Shown one piece after another: positions 1 to 10,970 of a stretch of 64,000 nt of DNA. A program made the position numbers and the translations under genes. Numbering within the stretch: position 1 is the first letter of the stretch; each line of letters opens with the position of its first letter. The DNA comes from Corynebacterium sp. MSK008. GTDB taxonomy: Bacteria > Actinomycetota > Actinomycetes > Mycobacteriales > Mycobacteriaceae. Location of the stretch: the NCBI RefSeq assembly GCF_030232585.1, contig NZ_JASPJX010000005.1, positions 1 through 64,000 on the forward strand, written 5' to 3'. The notes under the pieces were generated by a model. The model was not told where the DNA came from, made no database searches, and saw only the letters and a list, made by a program, of their open reading frames with translations.

Positions 1-339
1 TACGACACCGAGCGTTTCGCCAACCAGAAACAGCGCGACATGGCCTGCATGGTCTCACCCGTGTGCGCCTTCCCAGGTTGTAGGCACGGGGCGTACGGTG
101 CGGAGATTCACCATGTGGAGGCGTGGAAACACGGCGGGCAGACCAACATGGACAACCTGGTGCCGCTATGCCGCTACCACAACCGGGTCAACGACGACGA
201 CCCCTGGCGAAAGTCCCGCGGCCGCATCGCCATGATCAGGGGCGCACCCTGGTGGATCTCACCGCGGGGATATCACCTGAGAAACACCGACCGCGGAGCA
301 CTCGACCAACTCTTCGGACCACGAAGAGCTGGCCCCTAA
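1..339 (+). CDS. HNH endonuclease domain protein, C-terminal 112 residues (5' end outside window)
   Basis: The frame is open from base 1 (Tyr-Asp-Thr-Glu) to a TAA at 337-339, so the gene starts upstream. A treble-clef HNH core is visible: C-x4-C (CAFPGC), then the histidine pair EIHHVEAW, the N-MDNL asparagine segment and the closing CRYHN. The corynebacterial DUF222/HNH family usually has 350-500 residues, so roughly the last quarter is present. It is a paralogue of the complete gene at 55755-56792, with which it shares CAFP, NMDNL and ELLFG/QLFG-type endings. Family members are presumed nucleases of unknown target; whether this copy is intact upstream cannot be judged. It converges on gatD with a 9-bp gap. 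Confidence 0.85.
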   Translation, partial: YDTERFANQKQRDMACMVSPVCAFPGCRHGAYGAEIHHVEAWKHGGQTNMDNLVPLCRYHNRVNDDDPWRKSRGRIAMIRGAPWWISPRGYHLRNTDRGALDQLFGPRRAGP

Positions 340-348
340 CAACGCGAA

Positions 349-1068
349 TTAACGCAGGCGCTCCTCGCGCAGCTTGGTCACTGCGTCGAGCTGAAGCGGC
401 TCCAGATCCGCGAGCGGGATGTCCAGTGCGCGGGCGATGAGCAGGTCCGCGAGCTGCGGGTTGCGGGCCAGCGCTGGACCGTGCATGTAGGTGGCGATCA
501 CGCTGCCCTGCACAACGCCGTCGACCTTCTCGCCGTCGGCGCCGTTGCCCACGCCGCGGGTCACCCGCCCCAACGCCGAGGCGTCCGGGCCGAGCACGGT
601 CGCGCCCATGTGGTTTTCGAAGCCGGTCAGCGGCTCGGAAAGTGAGGCGGTGATGCCGGCGCCAGTGGGTTCGGAGGCGAGTTCGCCGGTGGCGCGGCGG
701 GGAAGCGGGGCGGTGGTGACGTCGAGAAGTCCGACGCCCTCGGCCTCCTCGCCGTGCGCGCGGAACGTGTGGCCGAGCACCTGCAGGCCCGCGCACACCG
801 CGAAGATGGGACGGCCGTCGGCGGCTGCGGCCTGCAGCCCGGGCGACGCGCTCAGCCGCGCCGCGGCGAGCAGTTGGGCGGAGTCTTCGCCGCCGCCCAG
901 GGTGTAGAGGTCGTAGGAGGGCGGGACGTCGTCGTGAAGCAAAATGCGCTCGATGGACGCCTCGATGCCGCGGCGGCGCGCACGCTCGCGCAGCACGAGC
1001 GCGTTGCCGTCGTCGCCGTACGTGCCCAGCACGTCGGGCAGGACGAGGCCGATGGTGAGTTTAGGCAC
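349..1068 (-). CDS. gatD: Lipid II isoglutaminyl synthase, glutaminase subunit GatD
   Basis: Type-1 glutamine amidotransferase of the CobB/CobQ class, 239 residues. With MurT it amidates the alpha-carboxyl of D-Glu in lipid II, using ammonia released from glutamine. The nucleophile elbow is FAVCAGLQ with Cys92, and the catalytic His follows near residue 190 in YMHGP. An N-terminal GDDGNALVL segment is typical of GatD. The start codon lies inside the end of murT (8-bp overlap), as expected for translational coupling of a two-subunit enzyme. The protein should be cytoplasmic, acting on lipid-linked precursor at the inner membrane face. Confidence 0.93.
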   Translation of the reverse strand: MPKLTIGLVLPDVLGTYGDDGNALVLRERARRRGIEASIERILLHDDVPPSYDLYTLGGGEDSAQLLAAARLSASPGLQAAAADGRPIFAVCAGLQVLGHTFRAHGEEAEGVGLLDVTTAPLPRRATGELASEPTGAGITASLSEPLTGFENHMGATVLGPDASALGRVTRGVGNGADGEKVDGVVQGSVIATYMHGPALARNPQLADLLIARALDIPLADLEPLQLDAVTKLREERLR

Positions 1069-2347
1069 GGTAGTCCTCCTCCTTGGTCAGCGCGCGGCGC
1101 AGGTTCAGCAGCGCGGTGTAGTTGGCCAGCACCTCGACGCGCCCGGGCGGGCAAGCGCGGATCGCGGCGATCGCGTCGTGGACGACGTCGTGGTCGATGC
1201 CGCCGTAGGTGAGGCGTACGGCGAGGTCGGTGGCGCGCTCGCCAGCGGCGACGACGTGAGTGTCACCGAAGTCCTCGAACTTGACGTCCCAGAGCCAGGA
1301 GACGTCCTCGCCGTCGCCTTGTTGGGCGTTGACGGCGATGACAACGCCGTCGGCGTCGCGGTCGACCATGGACAGCGCTTCTTGCCAGCCGGCGGGGTTT
1401 TTCGCCAGGAGGAGGTGGACGTCGTGGTCGCCGAGGTGGACGGTGGTGTAACGGCCGGCGACGTTGTCCACGTCGGCGGCGGCGCGCACGGCGGCGTCGA
1501 GGGGGATGTGGAACGCTTCGACGGCTGCGGCGATGGCTTGGGCGGCGTTGCCGCGGTTCGCGCGGCCGGGGAGTTTGAGCTCAAGCTTTGCGACGCCCTC
1601 CGGTCCCACCAACGTCTCCCCCTCCACCCTGTACTTGGGGGTGGGGCGGCGGAATTCGCGGCCGTCGGGGAGCGGTTCGACGGCGTACCAGTCGTTTTGC
1701 TCATTGTCCGCGACGGAGGAGCGCACGACGTGCCCGCCGGAGCGGGGGTTGGTCACGGAGTCGCCGGTCCAGCCGGCGCCGGCGGACACCCACACGACGT
1801 TCGGGTGGTCGTAGGCGATGGAGGTGATCAGCACGTCGTCGCAGTTGGCGACGACGGTGGCGTCCGGGTGTGCCATGACCGCGTCGCGCAGGGCGCGCTC
1901 GATGCTGTTGATTTCGCCGACGCGGTCGAGTTGGTCGCGGGTGAGGTTGAGCAGCACGAACGCTGTCGGCTGCAGGCGCTCGGCGACTTTGGGCACGTGC
2001 AGCTCGTCGACCTCTAAGACGATGGTGTCGGCGTCTTTGCCGGCGAGGAGGGCGGAGATGATGCCGGCGTCCATGTTGTCGCCGCCGTCGTTGGTGGCCA
2101 CGGTGTGCTTGGCGCCGACGGCTCCGGCGAGCATGCGGGTGGTGGTGGATTTGCCGTTGGTGCCGGTGACCAGGACGGCGGGGCGGCCGCCGCCGAGGGA
2201 GGCCATGATGTTGGGGTCGATCGCCGCGGCGACGAGGCCGCCGATCATGCCGCCGGCGCCGCGGCCGGTGGCGCGCGAGGCGGCCGTGGCCAGGTTGGCG
2301 GCGGTGGCGGCTACCGCGGTGCGGATGCGGGAGATGGGTCCTTGCAT
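1061..2347 (-). CDS. murT: Lipid II isoglutaminyl synthase, Mur-ligase subunit MurT
   Basis: Mur ligase family protein of 428 residues with the ATP-binding loop TGTNGKSTTT at residues 61-70 and a DUF1727-type C-terminal domain. It activates the lipid II glutamate and receives ammonia from GatD. Characterised MurT proteins carry a four-cysteine zinc ribbon in the central domain. Here the corresponding stretch (about residues 195-240) reads NPRSGG and RRPTPKY with no cysteine, so the ribbon appears to have lost its metal ligands. Upstream, TAGCCT stands 7 nt before the ATG with no Shine-Dalgarno, suggesting a leaderless transcript covering murT-gatD. Confidence 0.93.
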   Translation of the reverse strand: MQGPISRIRTAVAATAANLATAASRATGRGAGGMIGGLVAAAIDPNIMASLGGGRPAVLVTGTNGKSTTTRMLAGAVGAKHTVATNDGGDNMDAGIISALLAGKDADTIVLEVDELHVPKVAERLQPTAFVLLNLTRDQLDRVGEINSIERALRDAVMAHPDATVVANCDDVLITSIAYDHPNVVWVSAGAGWTGDSVTNPRSGGHVVRSSVADNEQNDWYAVEPLPDGREFRRPTPKYRVEGETLVGPEGVAKLELKLPGRANRGNAAQAIAAAVEAFHIPLDAAVRAAADVDNVAGRYTTVHLGDHDVHLLLAKNPAGWQEALSMVDRDADGVVIAVNAQQGDGEDVSWLWDVKFEDFGDTHVVAAGERATDLAVRLTYGGIDHDVVHDAIAAIRACPPGRVEVLANYTALLNLRRALTKEEDYRA

Positions 2348-2357
2348 GCGGACAAGG

Positions 2358-3350
2358 CTACTCCGCGGATGACATCTGGCCGACTAGCCGCGCGAATTCT
2401 TCGCCGGAGACGACGGGGATGTCTTTGCGGTGGGCGTGCATGGCTTTGCCGCGCAGTTCCGCGTCGCGCTGCATGGCGTCGGAGACAGCGACGGAGGTTT
2501 CGCGGGTGAGTTTTTCGCGGTAGGTCAGCCCGGCGCGCACGCCGGCGTCGATGAGCTCGTCGGGGTCGAGGGCGATGTCGTCGGAGACGACGAATTCCAT
2601 GCCGCGCAGCAGCCCGCCTTTGCCGAGGTGGCCGGGGTTCGCGCTGACGGCGGGGGCTTTTTCCGCATCCACGCGTATCGACGAGCGCTGCAACCCGAAC
2701 GCGTCCGGCGTCAAATCCTCGGGGTTGAGCTCGACCAATCCGCCGGGGGTGAGCTGGAGGTACATGGCCACCAGTTTCAGGGTTTGCCCGCGCGAGAACT
2801 CGGCCTCGGGCTCGCCGATGCGCTCGGTGGAGGCGGTCGGTGGGGTGGACGCGACGCCGACGAGGTTGGCCACGGCGTTGATGCGGGTGTCCACCGGGAT
2901 GTGACCCTGCCTGCGGGCACTAGCCAAAAGGTCCACGATCGCAGTTGGCTTAGGGACGTGGCCGACACGCTGGCGGCGCCTATTGCCGCGGCCGCGGCGC
3001 GAACGGTTCGCCCGGGCCGCGGCGTTCATGGCCCGGCGCGCCTCGGAGACGACGAAACCCCAGGTGGTGGGGGAGTCGTGGGTGACGAGCACGCGGCCGT
3101 CGAGAAGCTTGTCCAGCGTGCGCAGAAAGCGGGAAAAGCGCGGGGCTTGGGCGAAGTCGTGCGGGGTCAGGCCGTGGGTGTGGGCGGGGCCGGGGTCGGT
3201 GCCGGGGTTGACCACGGCGTGGAACTCCTCGCCCACGCGCCCGGCGGCGTCGAACGTGACCGCGTCGATGGTGAGCAGGCGCCCCGTCGACGGGTGAATC
3301 CCCGTGGCCTGGGTAAACAGCGCCACGTAGGGGTAGTCGTTCTCAGTCAT
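2358..3350 (-). CDS. DnaQ-like exonuclease fold fused to BRCT domain, catalytic residues degenerate
   Basis: 330 residues. The N-terminal ~170 resemble the DnaQ/epsilon 3'-5' exonuclease fold (xxATGIHPSTGRLLTIDAV, then a second motif LVTHDSPTTWGF). The C-terminal ~80 (about 245-325) look like a BRCT domain: GMEFVVSDD, then AGVRAGLTY, then IPVVSGEEFARLV. Exonuclease I normally reads DxExTG; here the position reads FTQATG, so both acidic ligands are lost. Exo II (HNxxFD) reads HDSPTTW. The protein is therefore probably not a nuclease and may act as a binding or scaffold module. Its place between murT and leuA is conserved in C. glutamicum as I recall. A TACGTT element lies 6 nt before the ATG. 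Confidence 0.8.
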   Translation of the reverse strand: MTENDYPYVALFTQATGIHPSTGRLLTIDAVTFDAAGRVGEEFHAVVNPGTDPGPAHTHGLTPHDFAQAPRFSRFLRTLDKLLDGRVLVTHDSPTTWGFVVSEARRAMNAAARANRSRRGRGNRRRQRVGHVPKPTAIVDLLASARRQGHIPVDTRINAVANLVGVASTPPTASTERIGEPEAEFSRGQTLKLVAMYLQLTPGGLVELNPEDLTPDAFGLQRSSIRVDAEKAPAVSANPGHLGKGGLLRGMEFVVSDDIALDPDELIDAGVRAGLTYREKLTRETSVAVSDAMQRDAELRGKAMHAHRKDIPVVSGEEFARLVGQMSSAE

Positions 3351-3364
3351 CGTTCCAACGTAGC

Positions 3365-4582
3365 TTACGGCTCGGCCACCTCGTACAGCGGCTGATCCAG
3401 CCTGGTGTTCGAGCGCACCTTCAGCCCGCCGATGTTGTACTCGTACGGCTGCTGCTGCGGCGCGGGTGCCGGGGCTGGTGCGGGAGCCGGTGCCGGCGCG
3501 GGAGCCGGTGCGGGGGCTGGGGCCGGCGCTGGGGCTGGGGCAGGTGCCGGTGCGGGGGCTGGGGCCTGTTGCTGCGGCGCGGGTGCCGGGGCCGGCGCTG
3601 GCGCTGGTGCGCGCTGCACCGGGGCCTGCTGCGGCTGCTGCGGCGCCGGGGCCTGCTCCGGAAGCTCGGTGCTGAACTGCGAAGGGGACTCGGAAGGCTC
3701 GGAGGGCTCGGTCGGCTCCGAGGATTGCGTGGAGCTGCTCGGCTGCGAGATCTCCGTGGTTTCCTGGTACGCCGAGGTGGAGTCGCGCTGCAGGCTGGTC
3801 GGCGAACTCATCACCACGGTGCCCACACCCGCGAGCACGAGCGCTGCGACCGCCGCCGCGGCGGCGATGAGCGGGCCGCGTGCTTTATTGGACTCGCGGG
3901 CGGCGACCGTCGGGCGCTCCTGCGTGTCCGCGGCAAGTGCTGCGGCCTCCGCATCCACCGTGGCGAAGAAGTTCGTGGCCGGGTGCGCAACCTCGACCTC
4001 GCGCACGATCGGCGGCAGCGGGGAGATCGCGATGTCGTCGCCCTCGATCGGGCCTGCGATCACGGCCAACGAGGCGCCGCCCTCCACCGCGGTGGTGTAG
4101 CCGCGTGCCACCGCGATGAGACCTCGGTCCTCCAAGCGCCGCAGCGTCGGGGTCAACGCCTCGCCGGCGGCCGGGTCCAGCTCGCCGATGACGTCGCCGT
4201 CGACGCACAGCACGATGTCGCCGGCGTCGTCGAAGCCCATCGACACCAGCACCTGCGCCGGCGACTCCATCGGCAACTTTTCGTGCAGATCCGCCACGTA
4301 GCGCTCGCCGGCGGGCAGCAGCGCCCACGGCTCGCGCGGCGGGGTGTTCACCGGCAGGACCTGGCCCGCCGGCGGCAGCACGACCGCGCCGCCGTCGGCG
4401 GCCAACACCGGGGTCACGCCGGCGGCGGCCAGCTGGGCCAGCTCCGCGTCCTCAACCGAGCCGACAACCTCGCCGTCCACCACGACGTCGAGTTCCGGGG
4501 TGAGGGTGGCCGAAGGAACGTCGATAGGCAAACGCTCCACGGGGAGGCGACGGGTGCCCGCAGGCACCTCGTACATAGCCAT
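3365..4582 (-). CDS. Membrane protein with long Ala-Pro repeat tail
   Basis: About 405 residues of unknown function. The cytoplasmic N-terminal part (about 1-230) is acidic and repetitive in style (VVDGEVVGSVED, then CVDGDVIGELD) but matches no domain I recognise. One membrane segment follows at about 235-258 (AAAAAVAALVLAGVG), then a Ser/Thr/Glu-rich stretch, then about 55 residues of near-perfect Ala-Pro dipeptides broken by QQQ. It ends in a short folded-looking tail (YNIGGLKVRSNT). Ala-Pro tails usually form stiff wall-spanning rods, so the C-terminus is probably outside. GTG at 4585, ATG at 4582 and ATG at 4576 are possible starts; GGGAGG favours 4582. Confidence 0.75.
   Translation of the reverse strand: MAMYEVPAGTRRLPVERLPIDVPSATLTPELDVVVDGEVVGSVEDAELAQLAAAGVTPVLAADGGAVVLPPAGQVLPVNTPPREPWALLPAGERYVADLHEKLPMESPAQVLVSMGFDDAGDIVLCVDGDVIGELDPAAGEALTPTLRRLEDRGLIAVARGYTTAVEGGASLAVIAGPIEGDDIAISPLPPIVREVEVAHPATNFFATVDAEAAALAADTQERPTVAARESNKARGPLIAAAAAVAALVLAGVGTVVMSSPTSLQRDSTSAYQETTEISQPSSSTQSSEPTEPSEPSESPSQFSTELPEQAPAPQQPQQAPVQRAPAPAPAPAPAPQQQAPAPAPAPAPAPAPAPAPAPAPAPAPAPAPAPAPAPQQQPYEYNIGGLKVRSNTRLDQPLYEVAEP
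4519..4531 (-). repeat. TTGCYTATCGACG word, Ala-Pro protein gene
   Basis: TTGCCTATCGACG, on the sense strand, codons Leu-Pro-Ile-Asp. Confidence 0.7.
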
Positions 4583-4638
4583 CACGCAACCTCCCGCTGA
4601 AATGTGTGGTTAAGTCACGCAAGTATAGCGCGCGGGCG

Positions 4639-6522
<1,884 letters not shown>

Positions 6523-6547
<25 letters not shown>

Positions 6548-6576
6548 CGTAGAAGGAGAAGCGCCCTGTGCGACAT
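6523..6576 (-). CDS. leuL: Leucine operon leader peptide, 17 residues
   Basis: A 17-codon frame reads MSHRALLLLRRGGNQAN, with four consecutive leucine codons (CTT CTC CTT CTA) including two rarely used in this genome. It ends 73 nt before leuA. Codons 10-13 form one arm of a helix that competes with a second hairpin upstream of leuA. This is the layout of a ribosome-stalling leucine sensor. TAAGGT lies 8 nt before the ATG, so the leader is probably translated from a leaderless mRNA. The frame starts 11 nt after the stop of the PIN gene. Confidence 0.82.
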
Positions 6577-6586
6577 GTGGCACACC

Positions 6587-7147
6587 TTACATCAGGTCGA
6601 GTCGGGTGTGCACAATTTCAGCGAACCCTGGGCAGTCCGCAGCGCGGAGCTGGGCGGCGAGGTCGAACGGTTCACCAATACGTTGCCGGAATTCAAGCTG
6701 CTGGGAGATCGTCCGATCAACAACGCGCGGTGCGGTGTAGGTTGCCCCAACTAGCCAGCGGTCGGCGGTGACGACGTCGTAGGGCAGGCGCTCGGCCACT
6801 TGGAAATCGGCCACATTTTGTGTCACTAGCACGTCGAGGTCACCGTGAACGGCCGCGGAGTGGACGTGCGCATCCAGCGGGTCCGGCAGTGCAGTGCTGT
6901 CGTCGAAAGGGAAGTCGCGGATTTGGTTGTCGCCCATCACTGTCATGAGTCGTTCCCGGAGTTGCTCCATCTGTGTGCTCGATGCGTGCGGGAATCGGCG
7001 CCGCCGCGCATGCACCGCTTCGGCGAGGATGTCCTCGGTCCAGTGAAATTTCCACACTCCGGGAGAAACCGCAGCGATCAGGCCGAACCATGAATGCAAG
7101 GTCGCGGAGGCCCAAATGTTTGCGTCGGGCAGCACGTTGCGAACCAT
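6587..7147 (-). CDS. PIN-domain protein, probable toxin-like RNase
   Basis: 186 residues with a PIN-type nuclease domain over the first ~140. Acidic residues are in the expected places: Asp8 (LPDAN), Glu near 43 (ILAEAVHA), Asp near 93 (PDPLDAHV), and a C-terminal VTQNVADF strand. The start ATG lies 1 nt after the stop of the upstream HTH protein (TGA-C-ATG), so the two are translationally coupled. PIN proteins in such pairs are usually site-specific RNases held inactive by their partner. The extra ~45 C-terminal residues beyond the PIN core are longer than in classical VapC (about 130 residues). Host target is unknown. Confidence 0.82.
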   Translation of the reverse strand: MVRNVLPDANIWASATLHSWFGLIAAVSPGVWKFHWTEDILAEAVHARRRRFPHASSTQMEQLRERLMTVMGDNQIRDFPFDDSTALPDPLDAHVHSAAVHGDLDVLVTQNVADFQVAERLPYDVVTADRWLVGATYTAPRVVDRTISQQLEFRQRIGEPFDLAAQLRAADCPGFAEIVHTRLDLM

Positions 7148-7148
7148 G

Positions 7149-7565
7149 TCAGTGGCTGTTGCCCATCGTGTGTTCTAGCTGCATGACGTCGAAGACTGCG
7201 TCCAACCTTTTGCGCTTGATCTCGTCGCGTAGGACAAGCACTTCACGTGCAGGAATCCGGTGGTGGCTGCCCACCTTCGTGGCGTGAAGGCGTCCTTCGT
7301 CGACGTATTTCATCACCGTGGTGCGGGACAGGCCCAACATCGAGGCGGCGGTGTTGGGGGTGACTTCTTCCGGCAGTGAGGAGACGGAAAGTGGTTCGCC
7401 TTCCGCAATTGCTTGCAGGACTGCGTGGAGTACTTCGTTGATGTCGTCGGGCAGCGGGTGGCCTGTTTCGTCGTGCAGCACGCTTAGACGGTCTATCGAA
7501 TGGGCGACGCGCCGCTGCGTGTCGCGGGTGAAGTGCAGGTTTCCGCTTGCGGGTATCAGCGTCAT
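7149..7565 (-). CDS. Excisionase-type HTH protein, probable partner/antitoxin of the PIN protein
   Basis: 138 residues. The helix-turn-helix at about 72-120 (TPNTAASMLGLSRTTVMKYVDEGRL then GSHHRIPAREV) is the MerR/Xis-like 'excisionase family' type. The N-terminal ~65 residues are charged and probably bind or dimerise. AAGGGGG lies 6 nt before the ATG. An imperfect palindrome just upstream (7582-7599) overlaps a TATAAC -10 element, as expected for autorepression. The pair sits between leuA and a DMT transporter. It could instead be a regulator of leuA read-through, since no gap exists between the PIN gene and the leuA leader. Confidence 0.8.
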   Translation of the reverse strand: MTLIPASGNLHFTRDTQRRVAHSIDRLSVLHDETGHPLPDDINEVLHAVLQAIAEGEPLSVSSLPEEVTPNTAASMLGLSRTTVMKYVDEGRLHATKVGSHHRIPAREVLVLRDEIKRKRLDAVFDVMQLEHTMGNSH

Positions 7566-7581
7566 CGCAACCCCCTTAGGT

Positions 7582-7599
7582 TGACAGTTATATCTGACA
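7582..7599. promoter_or_regulatory. Palindromic operator candidate upstream of the HTH/PIN pair
   Basis: TGACAG-TTATAT-CTGACA is an inverted repeat with one mismatched pair. It covers the minus-strand -10 element TATAAC, which has a weak -35 (TGAGCA) 17 nt upstream. The position suggests repression by the HTH protein encoded immediately downstream. Confidence 0.5.
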
Positions 7600-7601
7600 C
7601 T

Positions 7602-8453
7602 CTACCGGATGCTCACCCGCGTGAGCATTGCGGCGGAGACGAGCATTACGCCTATCGACGTCCCAACGGCCGCCCACCCCAGCACCGAATCCACGCGGAA
7701 GGATTCGCCGAGCAAAAACAGGCCCAGAGAAAACGCGACGAGCGGCTCGATGATCTTCGACGCCGGAAGCGAGGTGGCCAGGTTGCCCGCGGCGAAGGCG
7801 TACTGCTGCACGACCGTGCCGGCCGTGGCCGCCAGCAGCATGGCCCACAGCTGCCACGTGGCCAGCAGGCCGAGAACGCCGCCGTGGACGAAGCCGTCGA
7901 CCGCAACCTTGGAGAACACGGCCTGGTAGCCGTACATGGCGCCGCAGGCGGTGCCGAAGATGAGGGCTTTGCCGGCGGGGGGACGTCGAGAAGCAATGGC
8001 GTACGAGGCCGCAATGATCGCCACCGCGGTGCCCACGACAACCCACCACTCCCAGGCGGCGGGGTCGCGCTGGCCGGGCAGCGGGCGGCCGAGCACGACC
8101 ACCCCGCCCACAGACGCGGTGAGCAGCACCGCCCAAAACGCCTCCGTGGTGTGCATATGTCGCTTGTCCGCCCACGCCGAAAACAGCAGCGTCAGCATCA
8201 GCGACAGCGCCAGAATCGGCTGCACCACCAGCAGCGACCCGAACGCCAGCGCCGCCGCCTGGAAGCCGTACGCCACAAACGCGATGCCCATCGACGCCCA
8301 CCACGCCGGCCGCTTCAACGACCGCAACGGCGAGTCGTTGTTCTCCCCCTCAGGCGCGCCCGCGCGCATGATGCGGTGGCGCCACACAGTCCCCGCCGCC
8401 ATGGTCGCGGCCGAGATCAGCGCGAACGCAACGGCGAGAAAATTGTTGTGCAC
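7602..8453 (-). CDS. EamA/DMT family transporter
   Basis: Integral membrane protein of about 283 residues with roughly ten membrane segments arranged as two EamA-like halves (first beginning NNFLAVAFALISAATM, second around GKALIFGTACGAMYGYQAVF). DMT proteins export small metabolites; the substrate is not evident. The GTG at 8453 is chosen because the hydrophobic first helix begins two residues later and TAATAT lies 8 nt upstream; the upstream continuation of the frame runs antisense through lysC and is low-complexity. It is divergent from lysC, so an export role for aspartate-family amino acids is possible but only inferred. Confidence 0.82.
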   Translation of the reverse strand: MHNNFLAVAFALISAATMAAGTVWRHRIMRAGAPEGENNDSPLRSLKRPAWWASMGIAFVAYGFQAAALAFGSLLVVQPILALSLMLTLLFSAWADKRHMHTTEAFWAVLLTASVGGVVVLGRPLPGQRDPAAWEWWVVVGTAVAIIAASYAIASRRPPAGKALIFGTACGAMYGYQAVFSKVAVDGFVHGGVLGLLATWQLWAMLLAATAGTVVQQYAFAAGNLATSLPASKIIEPLVAFSLGLFLLGESFRVDSVLGWAAVGTSIGVMLVSAAMLTRVSIR

Positions 8454-8543
8454 GGTGAATGATATTAACGCGGGTGGCTGAATCGGCAGTTTTGGGACGC
8501 TATTCTTGTCCGTTGGAATGCACCCAGATCCGCGGAGGTACGA

Positions 8544-10849
<2,306 letters not shown>

Positions 10850-10871
10850 CGCGGCGGCGCTTCGCGTGGCG

Positions 10872-10947
10872 CTGACAAATCCCGCCGCCCGTTTGCGTCG
10901 ACCAGGCACTATAAAGCCCCACTGACAGATTCCGCCGGGAAACGTCA
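10872..10947 (+). repeat. Two-unit intergenic repeat, copy A
   Basis: Two CTGACARAT-headed units begin exactly 50 nt apart (10872 and 10922). The second unit, CTGACAGATTCCGCCG then GAAACGTCAG, matches copy B (31820-31895, opposite strand) at about 23 of 26 positions; the first ~34 nt match at about 26. Here the second unit is merged into the asd terminator stem. Confidence 0.6.
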
Positions 10948-10957
10948 GTGGGGCTTT
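10913..10957. terminator. Bidirectional terminator between asd and the YkvI-like gene
   Basis: AAAGCCCCACTGAC (10913-10926) and GTCAGTGGGGCTTT (10944-10957) form a perfect 14-bp stem with A/T at both ends. It serves the convergent asd (+) and the minus-strand gene ending at 10971. Confidence 0.85.
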
Positions 10958-10970
10958 AAGCGTTGGGGCG

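Noticed and set aside
3405-4100. Gly-Ala repeat protein on the plus strand
   Set aside because: It is the complement of the Ala-Pro repeat of the minus-strand membrane protein, which has RBS, membrane helix and sensible neighbours.
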